From the NCBI RefSeq assembly GCF_000971965.1, contig NZ_KQ040793.1, positions 291,634 to 355,633 of the forward strand: DNA of 64,000 nucleotides. Direction: 5' to 3'. Positions 19,412 to 27,977 of this stretch are shown here, piece after piece (position 1 is the first letter of the stretch; each line of letters opens with the position of its first letter). The notes under the pieces were generated by a model, which searched no databases, was not told the origin of the DNA, and saw only the letters and a program-made list of their open reading frames with translations. The translations under genes were made by a program, and so were the position numbers. The DNA is from Paenibacillus wulumuqiensis. GTDB taxonomy: Bacteria; Bacillota; Bacilli; Paenibacillales; Paenibacillaceae.

Positions 19412-21076
19412 TTACTGTGCTTTGAGCTTGGTCAGATTTTTCTCGTATTCGGCCTGCTGGTATGCCTGTACTTTGGCCAGGCCGTACTCTTCACGCTTGC
19501 TCAGGTAATCCTGAAAAATCTGGTCGAACTCGGCATCCGAGGATGCCAGCAGCAGCTGCGGCAGTGTTTTGCCCCACAGCTGGGTGATCTTGGTGTTGAT
19601 AATGCCTTCCGGTGAATTGCCTGTCGGATTCAGCTGGTCAAATTCGGAGCGGCTGACCGTTTTGCCTTTGGTCCAGTCTTCCATCTGCTTGAACGGCTCG
19701 ACACTTTCCGGCTTCCACTGGTCCGTAATATTCGTATTCATCTGCATCCAGTACTTGTGGGAAGCACCGTACTTGGTATCAAAGGCGGAACGGTCAGTAT
19801 TGAGCGTCTTGAGCGCTTCCGGTTTGAACTGCGGCTTGCCGTCCACCATATCGTACGTTACGCCTTCTTCACCCATATACATGTCCTTTTGTCCTTCTTC
19901 ACTGATCATATATTCGAGGAAACGGATCGCACGTGCCTTGTCCTTGACGTCCTTAGAGATCAGAGTCAGCGTCCAGCCGGAGATGACCGGACCGCTCAGT
20001 ACCGGCTGATCCAGCTGTGCATTGGAAGGTCCATCGACCGCAATATAGACAGAGTCCGGATCACTCGCATACAGCGCATTCTGCTGGGTGTTAAAGTCGC
20101 TACGCTGGTACAGCATCGCAAAGTAGCGTCCCTGTGCGATTTTCTCTTCCATTTGTGCCCGCTTATCGATAAAGATATCCTTGGCCAGCAGACCCTCCTG
20201 GTTGGCCTGGCGCAGCGTCTTCAGCCAGCGTACATATTCCGGATCGGTCGTCCGGTCATACAGCTTGCCGTCCTTTTCCATCGGGAGGGCCAGGAAGTTT
20301 TGCAGATAACTTTCCAGCGAGTAGTTGCCGTTCTCGGTAAATTCATGCAGTCCGAGCGGAATCAGCGGCTGGCCGTTCACCTGCGGGAATTTCTCCCTGG
20401 CCATTTTCAGTGCATTCAGGAACCCTTCCGGAGTGCGCATATCCGGCTTGCCCAGGGCTTCATACATATCCTTGCGCACGACGAATACCTGATTGGATAC
20501 ATAGTTCTCGCCATACTTGGCAAAGTCCGCCGGCGAAGAAGACGCATTCGGATAACCGTATACATTGCCGTCCGGCTGGGTATACCAGGCCAGCTTGGCC
20601 GGATCGGTTACTTTGAAGAAATAAGGATCATACTCTTTGGCGAGCTCATTCAGCGGCAGCACGAGTTTGCCCTCGATCATCTTTTTGACTGCATCCTCAC
20701 TCCAGCCGAGTGTAATAAAATCGGGCAGCTTGCCGGACGCGATCATCGTATTGAGCTTCTCGTTCTCATTGCCCGCCGGAACGATAAAGTTCAGGCTGAC
20801 GCCGGTCTTTTTGGTAATGTACTGGCTCGTCGGGTCTTTGCCCCAATCGCTGCCGGTGTACCAGGAGAAGTTCATATACCAGTCAAAGGTAATCGGAGAC
20901 GTATCGGCTTTCCAGCCCGGTTCATTGGCTGAAGCCTGCTGCACCGGTACCGGGTTGGCATTGTCGCTCGCCCCTTTGCTGCCGCCAAAATATGAGCAGG
21001 CCGTTGTCAGTGTGAGCAGGCTGGCTGTTACGATCGCCAGCGCCGGTTTGTACCATCTGCGTGCTTTGATATTCAT
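19412..21076 (-). CDS. Extracellular sugar-binding lipoprotein (LplA-type)
   Basis: A 554-residue solute-binding lipoprotein. A basic N-terminus and hydrophobic stretch end in the lipobox LTTAC, so the Cys is lipidated on the outer face of the membrane. The rest is a large family-1 binding protein (LPDFITLGWSEDAVKKMIEG region). Length and gene order match B. subtilis LplA/YtcQ-type proteins that feed oligosaccharides to two permeases. The ATG at 21076 is preceded by GAGAGGGG. It is the last gene of the lplB-lplC-lplA operon; the ATPase is missing, as is usual for this group, which shares an MsmX-type ATPase encoded elsewhere. The sugar is unknown. Confidence 0.88.
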   Translation of the reverse strand: MNIKARRWYKPALAIVTASLLTLTTACSYFGGSKGASDNANPVPVQQASANEPGWKADTSPITFDWYMNFSWYTGSDWGKDPTSQYITKKTGVSLNFIVPAGNENEKLNTMIASGKLPDFITLGWSEDAVKKMIEGKLVLPLNELAKEYDPYFFKVTDPAKLAWYTQPDGNVYGYPNASSSPADFAKYGENYVSNQVFVVRKDMYEALGKPDMRTPEGFLNALKMAREKFPQVNGQPLIPLGLHEFTENGNYSLESYLQNFLALPMEKDGKLYDRTTDPEYVRWLKTLRQANQEGLLAKDIFIDKRAQMEEKIAQGRYFAMLYQRSDFNTQQNALYASDPDSVYIAVDGPSNAQLDQPVLSGPVISGWTLTLISKDVKDKARAIRFLEYMISEEGQKDMYMGEEGVTYDMVDGKPQFKPEALKTLNTDRSAFDTKYGASHKYWMQMNTNITDQWKPESVEPFKQMEDWTKGKTVSRSEFDQLNPTGNSPEGIINTKITQLWGKTLPQLLLASSDAEFDQIFQDYLSKREEYGLAKVQAYQQAEYEKNLTKLKAQ

Positions 21077-21113
21077 ATCTGTTACCCCTCTCTCTTCGTG
21101 CAATTTTTGTAAA

Positions 21114-22001
21114 TCAGCCTTTGATCGAGCCGATCATCATGCCTTTGACAAAATATTTCTGCAGGAACGGATAGACGAATACGATCGGCAGTGTCGTGAC
21201 GACCATCGTCGCCAGTTTGATCGACTGCGAAGTCACCGACCGGTTGATGCCGCCCGGGACTGCCGCCAGCATCTGGTTGGAGCTGGATTCTGCGACGACG
21301 CGGTACAGATACGTCTGGATCGGCTGCAGGGTCGTGTCGTTCATGTAGATCATGCCGGTGAAGTAATCATTCCACTGGTATACCCCATGGAACAGCGCGA
21401 TCGTGGCGATTACCGGCATCGAGACAGGCAGGACAACCTTGAGGAAAATCGCCCAATCATTGGCCCCGTCGATCCGGGCCGCCTCCTCCAGCCCTTCCGG
21501 AATCTCGCGGAAGAACGTCATAAAGATAATGAGGTCAAAAAAGCTGAACATCGCCGGAATAATATAGACCAGAAAGTTATCCAGCAGATTGAGATCCTTC
21601 ATCAGCAGGAACGTCGGAATCAGTCCGCCGCTGAAAAACAGCGTGACCGTACCGATCCAGATATACACCTTGCCGCCAATCAATCCGCGCCGGGACAGCG
21701 CATAGGCAACCATGGCGGTAAAGAACACATGGATAAGCGTGCCGATCAGCGTCTTGGCGACCGTGATCCACATCGCCTGCATGATGCCCTCACTCTGGAA
21801 TACCGCCCGGAAACTCTCCAGGCTGAATACGCGCGGCCACCAGTAAATCCCTCCCCGCATTGCATCGGTGCCTTCATTGAGCGCATTGATCAGCACATAC
21901 CAGATGGGATACAGGGTCAAAAAGCAGATCGCCAGCATCAAAATCATGTTACAGGTATCGAATATCGCTTCGCCGCGTGTACGGCGGGCTGCATTTAACA
22001 T
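21114..22001 (-). CDS. Sugar ABC transporter permease (LplC/YtcP-type)
   Basis: A 295-residue inner-membrane permease with six predicted helices and the conserved EAA loop (EGLEEAARIDGANDWAIFLKVVLP). The C-terminus FVKGMMIGSIKG is typical of the MalG/LplC group. The ATG at 22001 is 9 bases after AAAGGAG; a GTG six bases earlier is too close to that site. It pairs with the permease at 22684. The two permease genes are separated by an unusual gap of about 680 bases with nested palindromes. Confidence 0.9.
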   Translation of the reverse strand: MLNAARRTRGEAIFDTCNMILMLAICFLTLYPIWYVLINALNEGTDAMRGGIYWWPRVFSLESFRAVFQSEGIMQAMWITVAKTLIGTLIHVFFTAMVAYALSRRGLIGGKVYIWIGTVTLFFSGGLIPTFLLMKDLNLLDNFLVYIIPAMFSFFDLIIFMTFFREIPEGLEEAARIDGANDWAIFLKVVLPVSMPVIATIALFHGVYQWNDYFTGMIYMNDTTLQPIQTYLYRVVAESSSNQMLAAVPGGINRSVTSQSIKLATMVVTTLPIVFVYPFLQKYFVKGMMIGSIKG

Positions 22002-22087
22002 CGTCACTTACTCCTTTCTTTGAGGGGATGCTTTCGGTGCTGTTGCGGGGTGGATGGGGAGTGGCGGTTGGCTGGAGTGAGGGGGAG

Positions 22088-22212
22088 CGCTGCGGGAAGG
22101 GATTGGGGAACGGGCTCCGGTTAAGCCTGGATATCCTGAATTGGGATAAAGCGGTGGATATCCAGGCTTAAATATCGCCCTTTTCCCCAATTCCCTTCCC
22201 TCCGCTCCGTGC
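22088..22212. repeat. Nested-palindrome repeat, copy 1 (125 bp)
   Basis: Outer arms GGGAAGGGATTGGGGAA (22094-22110) and TTCCCCAATTCCCTTCCC (22183-22200) pair over about 17 bp with one bulge. Inner arms TTAAGCCTGGATATCC (22121-22136) and GGATATCCAGGCTTAA (22156-22171) pair perfectly over 16 bp. Copy 2 at 27649 matches in 120 of 125 positions. It lies about 87 bases before the lplC start, inside the lpl operon. No transposase is encoded. Confidence 0.9.
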
Positions 22213-22474
22213 CTCACCCCACCCTCGCCTCTCCCGCATCCACTCCGCAAAGGCTTCTGCAAGCTTTTTTGGGGGTGGTACATTTGGAAACAGGTGGAGT
22301 TACAGGGATTGATGGGTGGCTCTTATGACAATATTGGTTATGCTGAATTGGCTCTAATTGCAGTTGGGAGCTTGATTAATACTTCATTTAGTAGACATAT
22401 CATCCATTCATGGTTGAACAGGTTTTAAATTGGAGCCTGACTACCCAATCATTCTCTCCACGCAGGGAGCAGAG

Positions 22475-22590
22475 GAATTGGAATTTGTATTCAGCAGCGA
22501 AGCGGTCTCATTTAAGATCGGATATCCTCCGCGTAAGCGGAATTCAGGGATATCTGATCTTAACGGAGGGCAGAAGACAAATCCAATTTC
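22475..22590. repeat. Nested-palindrome element, diverged copy 3
   Basis: It has the same architecture as copies 1 and 2 with different bases. Outer arms are AATTGGAATTTGT (22476-22488) and ACAAATCCAATT (22577-22588) with one bulge. Inner arms are TTAAGATCGGATATCC (22512-22527) and GGATATCTGATCTTAA (22548-22563) with one G-T pair. A small CCGC-GTAA-GCGG hairpin sits in the centre. The stems are kept although their sequences differ from copy 1 (GCCT/AGGC against GATC/GATC), which suggests the structure is under selection. The rest of the 22213-22683 stretch shows no gene. Confidence 0.65.
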
Positions 22591-22683
22591 GAAGCGCTTG
22601 CCCTCGGGAGCACCACTGCTCTGCACAACATCAACCTCCACAGCCAACATTTACAACTGATCCGCTCATTCCCAACATACGAC

Positions 22684-23658
22684 TCAGAACAACGAAGTAT
22701 TATTGAGCCGCTTGGTCACCTGATTTGCAATCACCAGCAGAATCAGCGCAATGATGGACTTGATCAATCCGATCGCTGTGGAATAGGAGAAACGTCCGGA
22801 CAGCAGACCCGTCTGGTAGACGTAAATGTCGATAACGTTGCTGGCGCTCTCGTTCAGCGAGTTACGCAGGACGAGAATCTGGTCAAAGTTGGAATTCAGC
22901 ACGCCGCTGACAGCCAGGATGAACAGGATGGCGATCGTGCTCTGGATACCCGGCAGGGTGATGTACCACATTTTCTGAAAACGTCCGGCGCCGTCGATGG
23001 TGGCGGCTTCGTACATTTCCGGTGATACGCTCGACATTGCGGCCAGGTAGATGATCGCGGACCAGCCGAGTTCTTTCCAGATGTCCGAGATGATGACGAT
23101 CGCCCAGAAGTACTGCGGCTCGGCCAGATAGGAGATCGGCTGGTCGATCAGATTCAGTGCCAGCAGCACATTGTTGATCACACCGACATCTGCCAGCCAG
23201 GTGGTCAGGATGCCGCCCAGGATGACCCAGGACAGAAAGTGCGGCAGATACGAGATCGTCTGCACGGACTTTTTGAACCGGACCGAGCGCAGTTCGTTCA
23301 GGAACAGCGCGAACAGGATGGGCAGCGGGAATCCGATAAACAGCTTGATCAGGCTGATGCCGAGTGTATTGCGAATGACATCGGGCAGATTCTCATCTTC
23401 CATAAAGGCACGGAAATGTTCCAGCCCCACCCAAGGCGCATCTGCGATACTTTCGACGATATTAAATTCCTTGAACGCGATAATGATGCCGTACATCGGG
23501 ATATAGTTGAATACGAGCATCCAGACGACGCCGAGCAGTGCCATCACCTGCAAATGCCGCTGGGTGTAGAGACGGCGAAACCATCTGCGCATTCTCCCGG
23601 ATGTGGAGGTGCCTGTCTTGCGCTTGGCATCCGAGCCGGTCTTCACCTCTGTCTCCAT
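22684..23658 (-). CDS. Sugar ABC transporter permease (LplB-type)
   Basis: A 324-residue permease with a basic cytoplasmic N-terminus, six membrane helices and the EAA loop (SPEMYEAATIDGAGRFQKMWYITLPG). GGGAGGAGAGG precedes the ATG. It is the first gene of the operon, behind a cre-like operator, and partners the LplC-type permease and the lipoprotein at 19412. Unusually, the binding protein gene comes last and a 680-base gap separates this gene from lplC. Confidence 0.9.
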   Translation of the reverse strand: METEVKTGSDAKRKTGTSTSGRMRRWFRRLYTQRHLQVMALLGVVWMLVFNYIPMYGIIIAFKEFNIVESIADAPWVGLEHFRAFMEDENLPDVIRNTLGISLIKLFIGFPLPILFALFLNELRSVRFKKSVQTISYLPHFLSWVILGGILTTWLADVGVINNVLLALNLIDQPISYLAEPQYFWAIVIISDIWKELGWSAIIYLAAMSSVSPEMYEAATIDGAGRFQKMWYITLPGIQSTIAILFILAVSGVLNSNFDQILVLRNSLNESASNVIDIYVYQTGLLSGRFSYSTAIGLIKSIIALILLVIANQVTKRLNNTSLF

Positions 23659-23683
23659 AATAGATCCTCTCCTCCCAAAATTA

Positions 23684-23715
23684 TGTAAGCGATTACATTT
23701 ATGGGTTTAATTATA
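23684..23715 (-). promoter_or_regulatory. lpl operon promoter -10 and perfect cre-like operator
   Basis: TGTAAGCGATTACA (23684-23697) fits the cre pattern TGWAANCGNTNWCA at every fixed position. It lies 26 bases before the lplB start, downstream of a TATAAT (23710-23715, minus strand). CcpA-mediated catabolite repression or a LacI-family sugar repressor are the likely readers. Confidence 0.7.
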
Positions 23716-23799
23716 CCGAGATGATGAAGAGGTTATAAGGTTCCATATTTCGTATTGGGTGTCTCATTTTTCGGGTGGTATGTAAATAATATAAAAAAT

Positions 23800-23979
23800 G
23801 ACTCTACATAGGCGTTGTGAAAACAGTTGCCTCATCTGAAGTTACTGCCTGTCAGTTCTTGGGCCTGCAGGAAATAAGCATAACTTTTTGTCGTGTATTG
23901 AAATCCTTGGTCTGAATGCAGCACCCTGTCTTTTGGCCCGGCTTTTCAATCGTGGCAGTGACGAGCTTAGTTTGGCCAT
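23800..23979 (-). pseudogene. IS3-family (IS150-like) transposase remnant
   Basis: Minus-strand translation gives VLHSDQGFQYTTKSYAYFLQ from 23924, then a stop after GSNFR and, continuing, GNCFHNAYVES. These match the second Asp (HSDQG) and the Glu (ES) regions of the DDE domain of IS3-family OrfB. The frame is interrupted, and the upstream end is joined directly to the OrfA start codon region (ATG at 23979), so most of both orfs has been deleted. It cannot be active. Confidence 0.75.
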
Positions 23980-24060
23980 AAAAAAATCCCCTCCGGTCTT
24001 CAGTGTTGATCTCATTGTATTATGAGATCTTTTTTCACTGGCTACTTGAGGGGATCATAC
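23971..24060 (-). mobile_element. IS3-family left end, copy A
   Basis: Read on the minus strand this 90-bp segment starts with the inverted-repeat-like TGATCCCCTCAAGTAGCCAG. It contains a hairpin (GATCTCAT/ATGAGATC) that could block read-through, then CCGGAGGGGATTTTTTT and ATG GCC AAA, the expected start of an IS3 orfA. It is repeated at 24471-24559 with three differences. Confidence 0.75.
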
Positions 24061-24110
24061 AAATTTCTTTAAGGAACATAACGGTTCTTTCATCAAATAT
24101 CCTATGAAGG

Positions 24111-24323
24111 TCAATGCCTTTGTATAGTAGGATCATTTTTATTGGCCTTCTTTTCTTCAATTAACAAATCAAGATATTTAACCAATCTATGACTGATCTT
24201 CAATAAAAAAATAAAACCTATAACAAGCATAATAAAGTAGACAATCCATTGAATAAAGGGCAAATAGGATAAAAATGATGTTCCAATGTACATGGAATCA
24301 GAAGATACTATATTTTCAGACAT
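24111..24323 (-). CDS. Small membrane protein of unknown function (70 aa)
   Basis: AAAGGAG lies shortly upstream of the ATG, so this is probably a real gene. The protein has one long hydrophobic segment (about residues 24-43, IQWIVYFIMLVIGFIFLLKI) and a charged, Lys-rich C-terminal tail (LLIEEKKANKND), giving a single-pass or re-entrant membrane protein. I do not recognise the family. The stretch is clearly more AT-rich than its neighbours and sits between two decayed IS3 ends, which suggests it arrived by transfer. Toxin-like, holin-like or regulatory peptides have this form, but nothing here decides among them. Confidence 0.6.
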   Translation of the reverse strand: MSENIVSSDSMYIGTSFLSYLPFIQWIVYFIMLVIGFIFLLKISHRLVKYLDLLIEEKKANKNDPTIQRH

Positions 24324-24449
24324 ACCTCATACTCCTTTCATTGTAAAGCAAAGTTCATTTTATAATACAGTACTACAGTAAGCAATAAAGATAAAATGAA
24401 CGCGTATTGCTTGACTTATAGTTTTAAAAATCGTATAAGATTTAGCAAA

Positions 24450-24559
24450 TCAGTTAAATCTCTGTCCTTTTTTGGCCATAAAAAATCCCCTCCGGTCTTC
24501 AGTGTTGATCTCATTGTATTATGAGATCTTTTTTCACTGTCTACCTGAGGGGATCATAC
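24450..24559 (-). mobile_element. IS3-family left end, copy B, with truncated orfA
   Basis: Same orientation as copy A. After the terminal segment (24471-24559) the orfA frame begins at 24479 and reads MAKKGQRFN before a stop at 24450-24452. MAKKGQ is a common IS3 OrfA start. Nothing else of the transposon remains. The stretch from 24560 to 24725 holds no recognisable gene. Confidence 0.75.
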
Positions 24560-24725
24560 TAAGCTTATTCAGCGACTGAAGTTCTTTTTCGATTTACAGG
24601 AGCAGGTTTACTTTATATTCACCCGTACTGCTCTATATTTATTCCTCTGGTTCCTTTTCAATTCCGGTTCAAATCAGTTACTCTCTCCACTACTCTGCAT
24701 TCGGCAGTACATCCGTAATGCCTGA

Positions 24726-25940
24726 TCAGGATGCAGTGTTGCCTTTGTTTTTGTTGTAAATATCGAATGCTACCGCGAGCAGCAGTACCAAACCTTTGAT
24801 ACCTTGCTGCCAGTCAATACCGAGACCGACCAGAGACATACCGTTATTCAGTACGCCCATAACGAGACCGCCGATGATCGCTCCGAATACGGTTCCGATC
24901 CCGCCGGAAGCGGATGCGCCGCCGATAAAGCAGGCTGCGATGGCATCCAGCTCAAAGTTGGTACCCGCTCTTGGCGTTGCTGCATTCAGACGCGCGGCGA
25001 AGATCAGACCGGAGATGGCTGCGAGTACGCCCATGTTGACGAATACCCAGAACGTCACTTTTTTCGTTTTGACACCGGACAGTCCGGCTGCTTTCTCGTT
25101 ACCACCGATCGCATACACATGGCGGCCCATCACGGTTTTATTCATGACAAAGGAATAGATGATAATCAGCAGGAACAGCAGGACGAGAATCGTCGGAATC
25201 CCTGCATAGCTTGCCAGTACGAATGTAAACAAGTTGATGATCGCGACAACAGCGATCAATTTGGCAATGAACAATCCTTGTGAACCTGTTGCAAAGTTGT
25301 ATTTGCGCTGGGAAGCACGGTTGCGCAGCTCGGTCACAATGTACAGTACGGACAGTGCAATACCGGCGATAATTGCGACGATATTGGTAGCCGCATTAGT
25401 AAAGTCAGGCACAAAGCCGGAGCTGATCTTCTGGAAGCCGTTCGGGAATGGCGAGATGGACTGCCCTTCCAGCACGACCATCGTCAGACCGCGGAACAGC
25501 AGCATCCCGGCGAGCGTAACGATAAAGGCGGGAATCCGCACATACGCCACCCAGAAGCCCTGCCATGCACCGATTAGTCCGCCGATCACGATGGACAGAA
25601 TCACGGCGAGTACCGGGTTCATCTGCCAGTTGACCATAAAGATCGCGGAGATCGCGCCGACAAAAGCGGCAATGGAACCGACCGACAGATCAATATGTCC
25701 GGTGATGATGACCAGCACCATACCGATGGCCAGCACCAGTATGTAACTGTTTTGCAAGATCAGGTTGGTGATGTTGATCGGCTTGAGCAGCAGACCTCCT
25801 GTTAAAATTTCGAAAAGCAGCATGATGAATACGAGTGCAATGATCATACCGTACTGACGGATGTTTCCTTTGAACAGCCTGCTGAACACGCTGCCTTTGT
25901 CTTTATCGCTGCCTTTTACCGGCTTGGTTATGCTGGACAT
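24726..25940 (-). CDS. Monosaccharide ABC transporter permease (GguB/XylH-type)
   Basis: A 404-residue permease of the ribose/xylose family with about ten hydrophobic segments. The conserved loops are visible (GHIDLSVGSIAAFVGAISA near residue 80; GIPTILVL and GGLVMGVLNNGMSLVG near the C-terminus). AAAGGGG precedes the ATG. It is the last gene of the chvE-gguA-gguB-type operon on the minus strand. With the ATPase and lipoprotein it imports pentoses, galactose or related sugars. Confidence 0.9.
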   Translation of the reverse strand: MSSITKPVKGSDKDKGSVFSRLFKGNIRQYGMIIALVFIMLLFEILTGGLLLKPINITNLILQNSYILVLAIGMVLVIITGHIDLSVGSIAAFVGAISAIFMVNWQMNPVLAVILSIVIGGLIGAWQGFWVAYVRIPAFIVTLAGMLLFRGLTMVVLEGQSISPFPNGFQKISSGFVPDFTNAATNIVAIIAGIALSVLYIVTELRNRASQRKYNFATGSQGLFIAKLIAVVAIINLFTFVLASYAGIPTILVLLFLLIIIYSFVMNKTVMGRHVYAIGGNEKAAGLSGVKTKKVTFWVFVNMGVLAAISGLIFAARLNAATPRAGTNFELDAIAACFIGGASASGGIGTVFGAIIGGLVMGVLNNGMSLVGLGIDWQQGIKGLVLLLAVAFDIYNKNKGNTAS

Positions 25941-26057
25941 GCTGGGTTAGCCCCTTTCAAATGGATTGGTGGGCGGATCTGCTCCGTGCTGCGTGCGGGG
26001 AGTTCGGGATGAAGCAGATTGCACCCTTATTTGGTAACGGTAATTAATGATTAGCAG

Positions 26058-27593
26058 TTATACCTTGGCTTTGTGTTTGGTCATGTAAGTCATCAGTTTC
26101 TCCTGAGTAGCTTCGGCGCGTTCGACTTCGCCGGTGATCTGGCCGGCGTTCATGACGTAGATGCGGTCACAGATGCCGAGGATCTCGGGCAGTTCGGAAG
26201 AGATGACCAGAATGCTTTTTCCTTCGTCTGCGAGTCGGTTGATGATCGTATAGATCTCGTATTTGGCGCCCACGTCGATCCCTCGGGTCGGTTCATCCAG
26301 AATGAGAATATCCGGACCGGAGAAGATCCATTTGCCCAGTACGACCTTCTGCTGGTTACCGCCGCTCAGATTGCTCGTTTTCTGCAGAATATTCGGTGTC
26401 TTGATCTTCATCTGATTGCGCATGTCTTCCGCTACCAGCACCTCTTCATGTTCATTCACGACAGTGGATTTGGTCAGCTTCTCCAGACCGGTGAGCGAGA
26501 TATTGCGCTTGATATCGTCCAGCAGGATTAGACCGTAGTTTTTGCGATCCTCGGTCACATAGGCAAAGCCGTTTTTGATCGCCTGGGTGACGTCGTTGTT
26601 GCGGATTTCCTTGCCGTCCTTGATCAGGGTACCACTGATATTTTTGCCATAGGATTTGCCGAAGATACTCATCGCCAGCTCCGTACGACCGGAACCCATC
26701 AGACCGGCAATACCGACAATCTCGCCTCTCCGCAGATTCAGGTTGACGTTGTCGATCATTTTGCGGTCGGCATGATGTTCGTGGTAGACGTTCCAGTCTT
26801 TGACTTCCAGCGTCACTTCACCGATCTTCGGCTGACGTTCCGGATAGCGGTGTGTCAGATCGCGACCAACCATGCCGCTGATAATGCGGTCTTCGGTGAC
26901 TGCATCCTTGTGCATGTCGAGCGTCTCGATCGTCTGCCCGTCCCGCAGGATGGTGACGGAATCGGCGACTTTGGCAATTTCGTTCAGTTTGTGAGAAATG
27001 ATGATGCAGGAGATGCCCTGGCTCTTGAAGCCCAGCATCAGCTCCAGCAGATTCTCGCTGTCATCTTCGTTCAGTGCTGCGGTCGGCTCATCAAGGATGA
27101 GCAGCTTGACCCGTTTGGAAAAGGCTTTGGCGATCTCGACCAGCTGCTGCTTGCCGACCCCGATATTTGTCACGAGCGTATTCGGGGATTCACTGAGACC
27201 CACTTTGTCGAGCAGTCCCTGGGTGCGCTGGAGGGTCTCATTCCAGTCGATAATGCCGCCCTTTTGCCGCTCATTGCCGAGGAAAATATTTTCGGCAATC
27301 GATAGGTACGGGATCAATGCGAGCTCCTGGTGGATAATGACGATCCCCAGCTCCTCGCTGTCCTTGATGTCTTTGAACTCACAGGTCTTGCCTTCGAAAA
27401 TAATATCGCCTTCGTAGGTACCGTGGCCGTATACGCCGCTGAGCACTTTCATCAGCGTGGATTTGCCTGCACCGTTTTCGCCGCACAGGGCGTGGATTTC
27501 GCCTTTGCGTACTTTGAGGTTGACGTTTTCCAGGGCTTTGACGCCGGGAAATGTTTTGGTAATGCCTTTCATCTCCAGAATGATATCGGACAA
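26058..27593 (-). CDS. Monosaccharide ABC transporter ATPase (GguA/XylG-type)
   Basis: A 511-residue protein with two fused ABC ATPase domains. The first has Walker [11 protein letters not shown] and Walker [12 protein letters not shown]. The second has a degenerate Walker A region ([10 protein letters not shown]) and [14 protein letters not shown] with [12 protein letters not shown], the usual pattern of the ribose/xylose family. I start it at TTG 27593 (AGGGAG 9 bases upstream, giving [15 protein letters not shown]). The longer frame to 27701 runs backwards into the repeat element and lacks homologous sequence. It energises the permease that follows. Confidence 0.9.
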   Translation of the reverse strand: MSDIILEMKGITKTFPGVKALENVNLKVRKGEIHALCGENGAGKSTLMKVLSGVYGHGTYEGDIIFEGKTCEFKDIKDSEELGIVIIHQELALIPYLSIAENIFLGNERQKGGIIDWNETLQRTQGLLDKVGLSESPNTLVTNIGVGKQQLVEIAKAFSKRVKLLILDEPTAALNEDDSENLLELMLGFKSQGISCIIISHKLNEIAKVADSVTILRDGQTIETLDMHKDAVTEDRIISGMVGRDLTHRYPERQPKIGEVTLEVKDWNVYHEHHADRKMIDNVNLNLRRGEIVGIAGLMGSGRTELAMSIFGKSYGKNISGTLIKDGKEIRNNDVTQAIKNGFAYVTEDRKNYGLILLDDIKRNISLTGLEKLTKSTVVNEHEEVLVAEDMRNQMKIKTPNILQKTSNLSGGNQQKVVLGKWIFSGPDILILDEPTRGIDVGAKYEIYTIINRLADEGKSILVISSELPEILGICDRIYVMNAGQITGEVERAEATQEKLMTYMTKHKAKV

Positions 27594-27648
27594 TTGGAAC
27601 AGCTCCCTTGTGTGGCTTGAACTGTGGGGTGGGTGCTGTTGCAGGGAA

Positions 27649-27773
27649 CGCTGCGGGAAGGGATTGGGGAACGGACTCCGGTTAAGCCTGGATATCCTCA
27701 AGTGGGATAAAGCGGTGGATATCCAGGCTTAAATGTCGTCCTTTTCCCCAATTCCCTTCCCTCCGCTCCGTGC
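27649..27773. repeat. Nested-palindrome repeat, copy 2 (125 bp)
   Basis: Five base differences from copy 1 at 22088; both stems are intact (inner arms at 27682-27697 and 27717-27732). It lies 56 bases before the ATPase start, between the binding-protein gene and the ATPase gene of this operon. The remaining 200 bases to 27977 are AT-rich with short AGATTTAG-type repetitions and no gene. Confidence 0.9.
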
Positions 27774-27977
27774 AAATGCATCCACCTGGAGTTCTGCGCT
27801 GGGTAATTTTAAAGATTTAAAACCTTTGAAATTTAGAGATTAGAGATTTAGTGATCTCAGGATTAGGAATTGGAAATTTATAAGATTATAGGATTGGTAT
27901 TTGTAAAATAAAGATTTATTGGTTCATGATGGTTTGAAAATCATGTGAGTGTGTGCGACGGTTCTCATGTCTTCAAG

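Noticed and set aside
27594-27701. 36-residue N-terminal extension of the GguA-type ATPase
   Set aside because: The extension translates the palindromic repeat; the TTG at 27593 has a good ribosome site and gives the expected family start.
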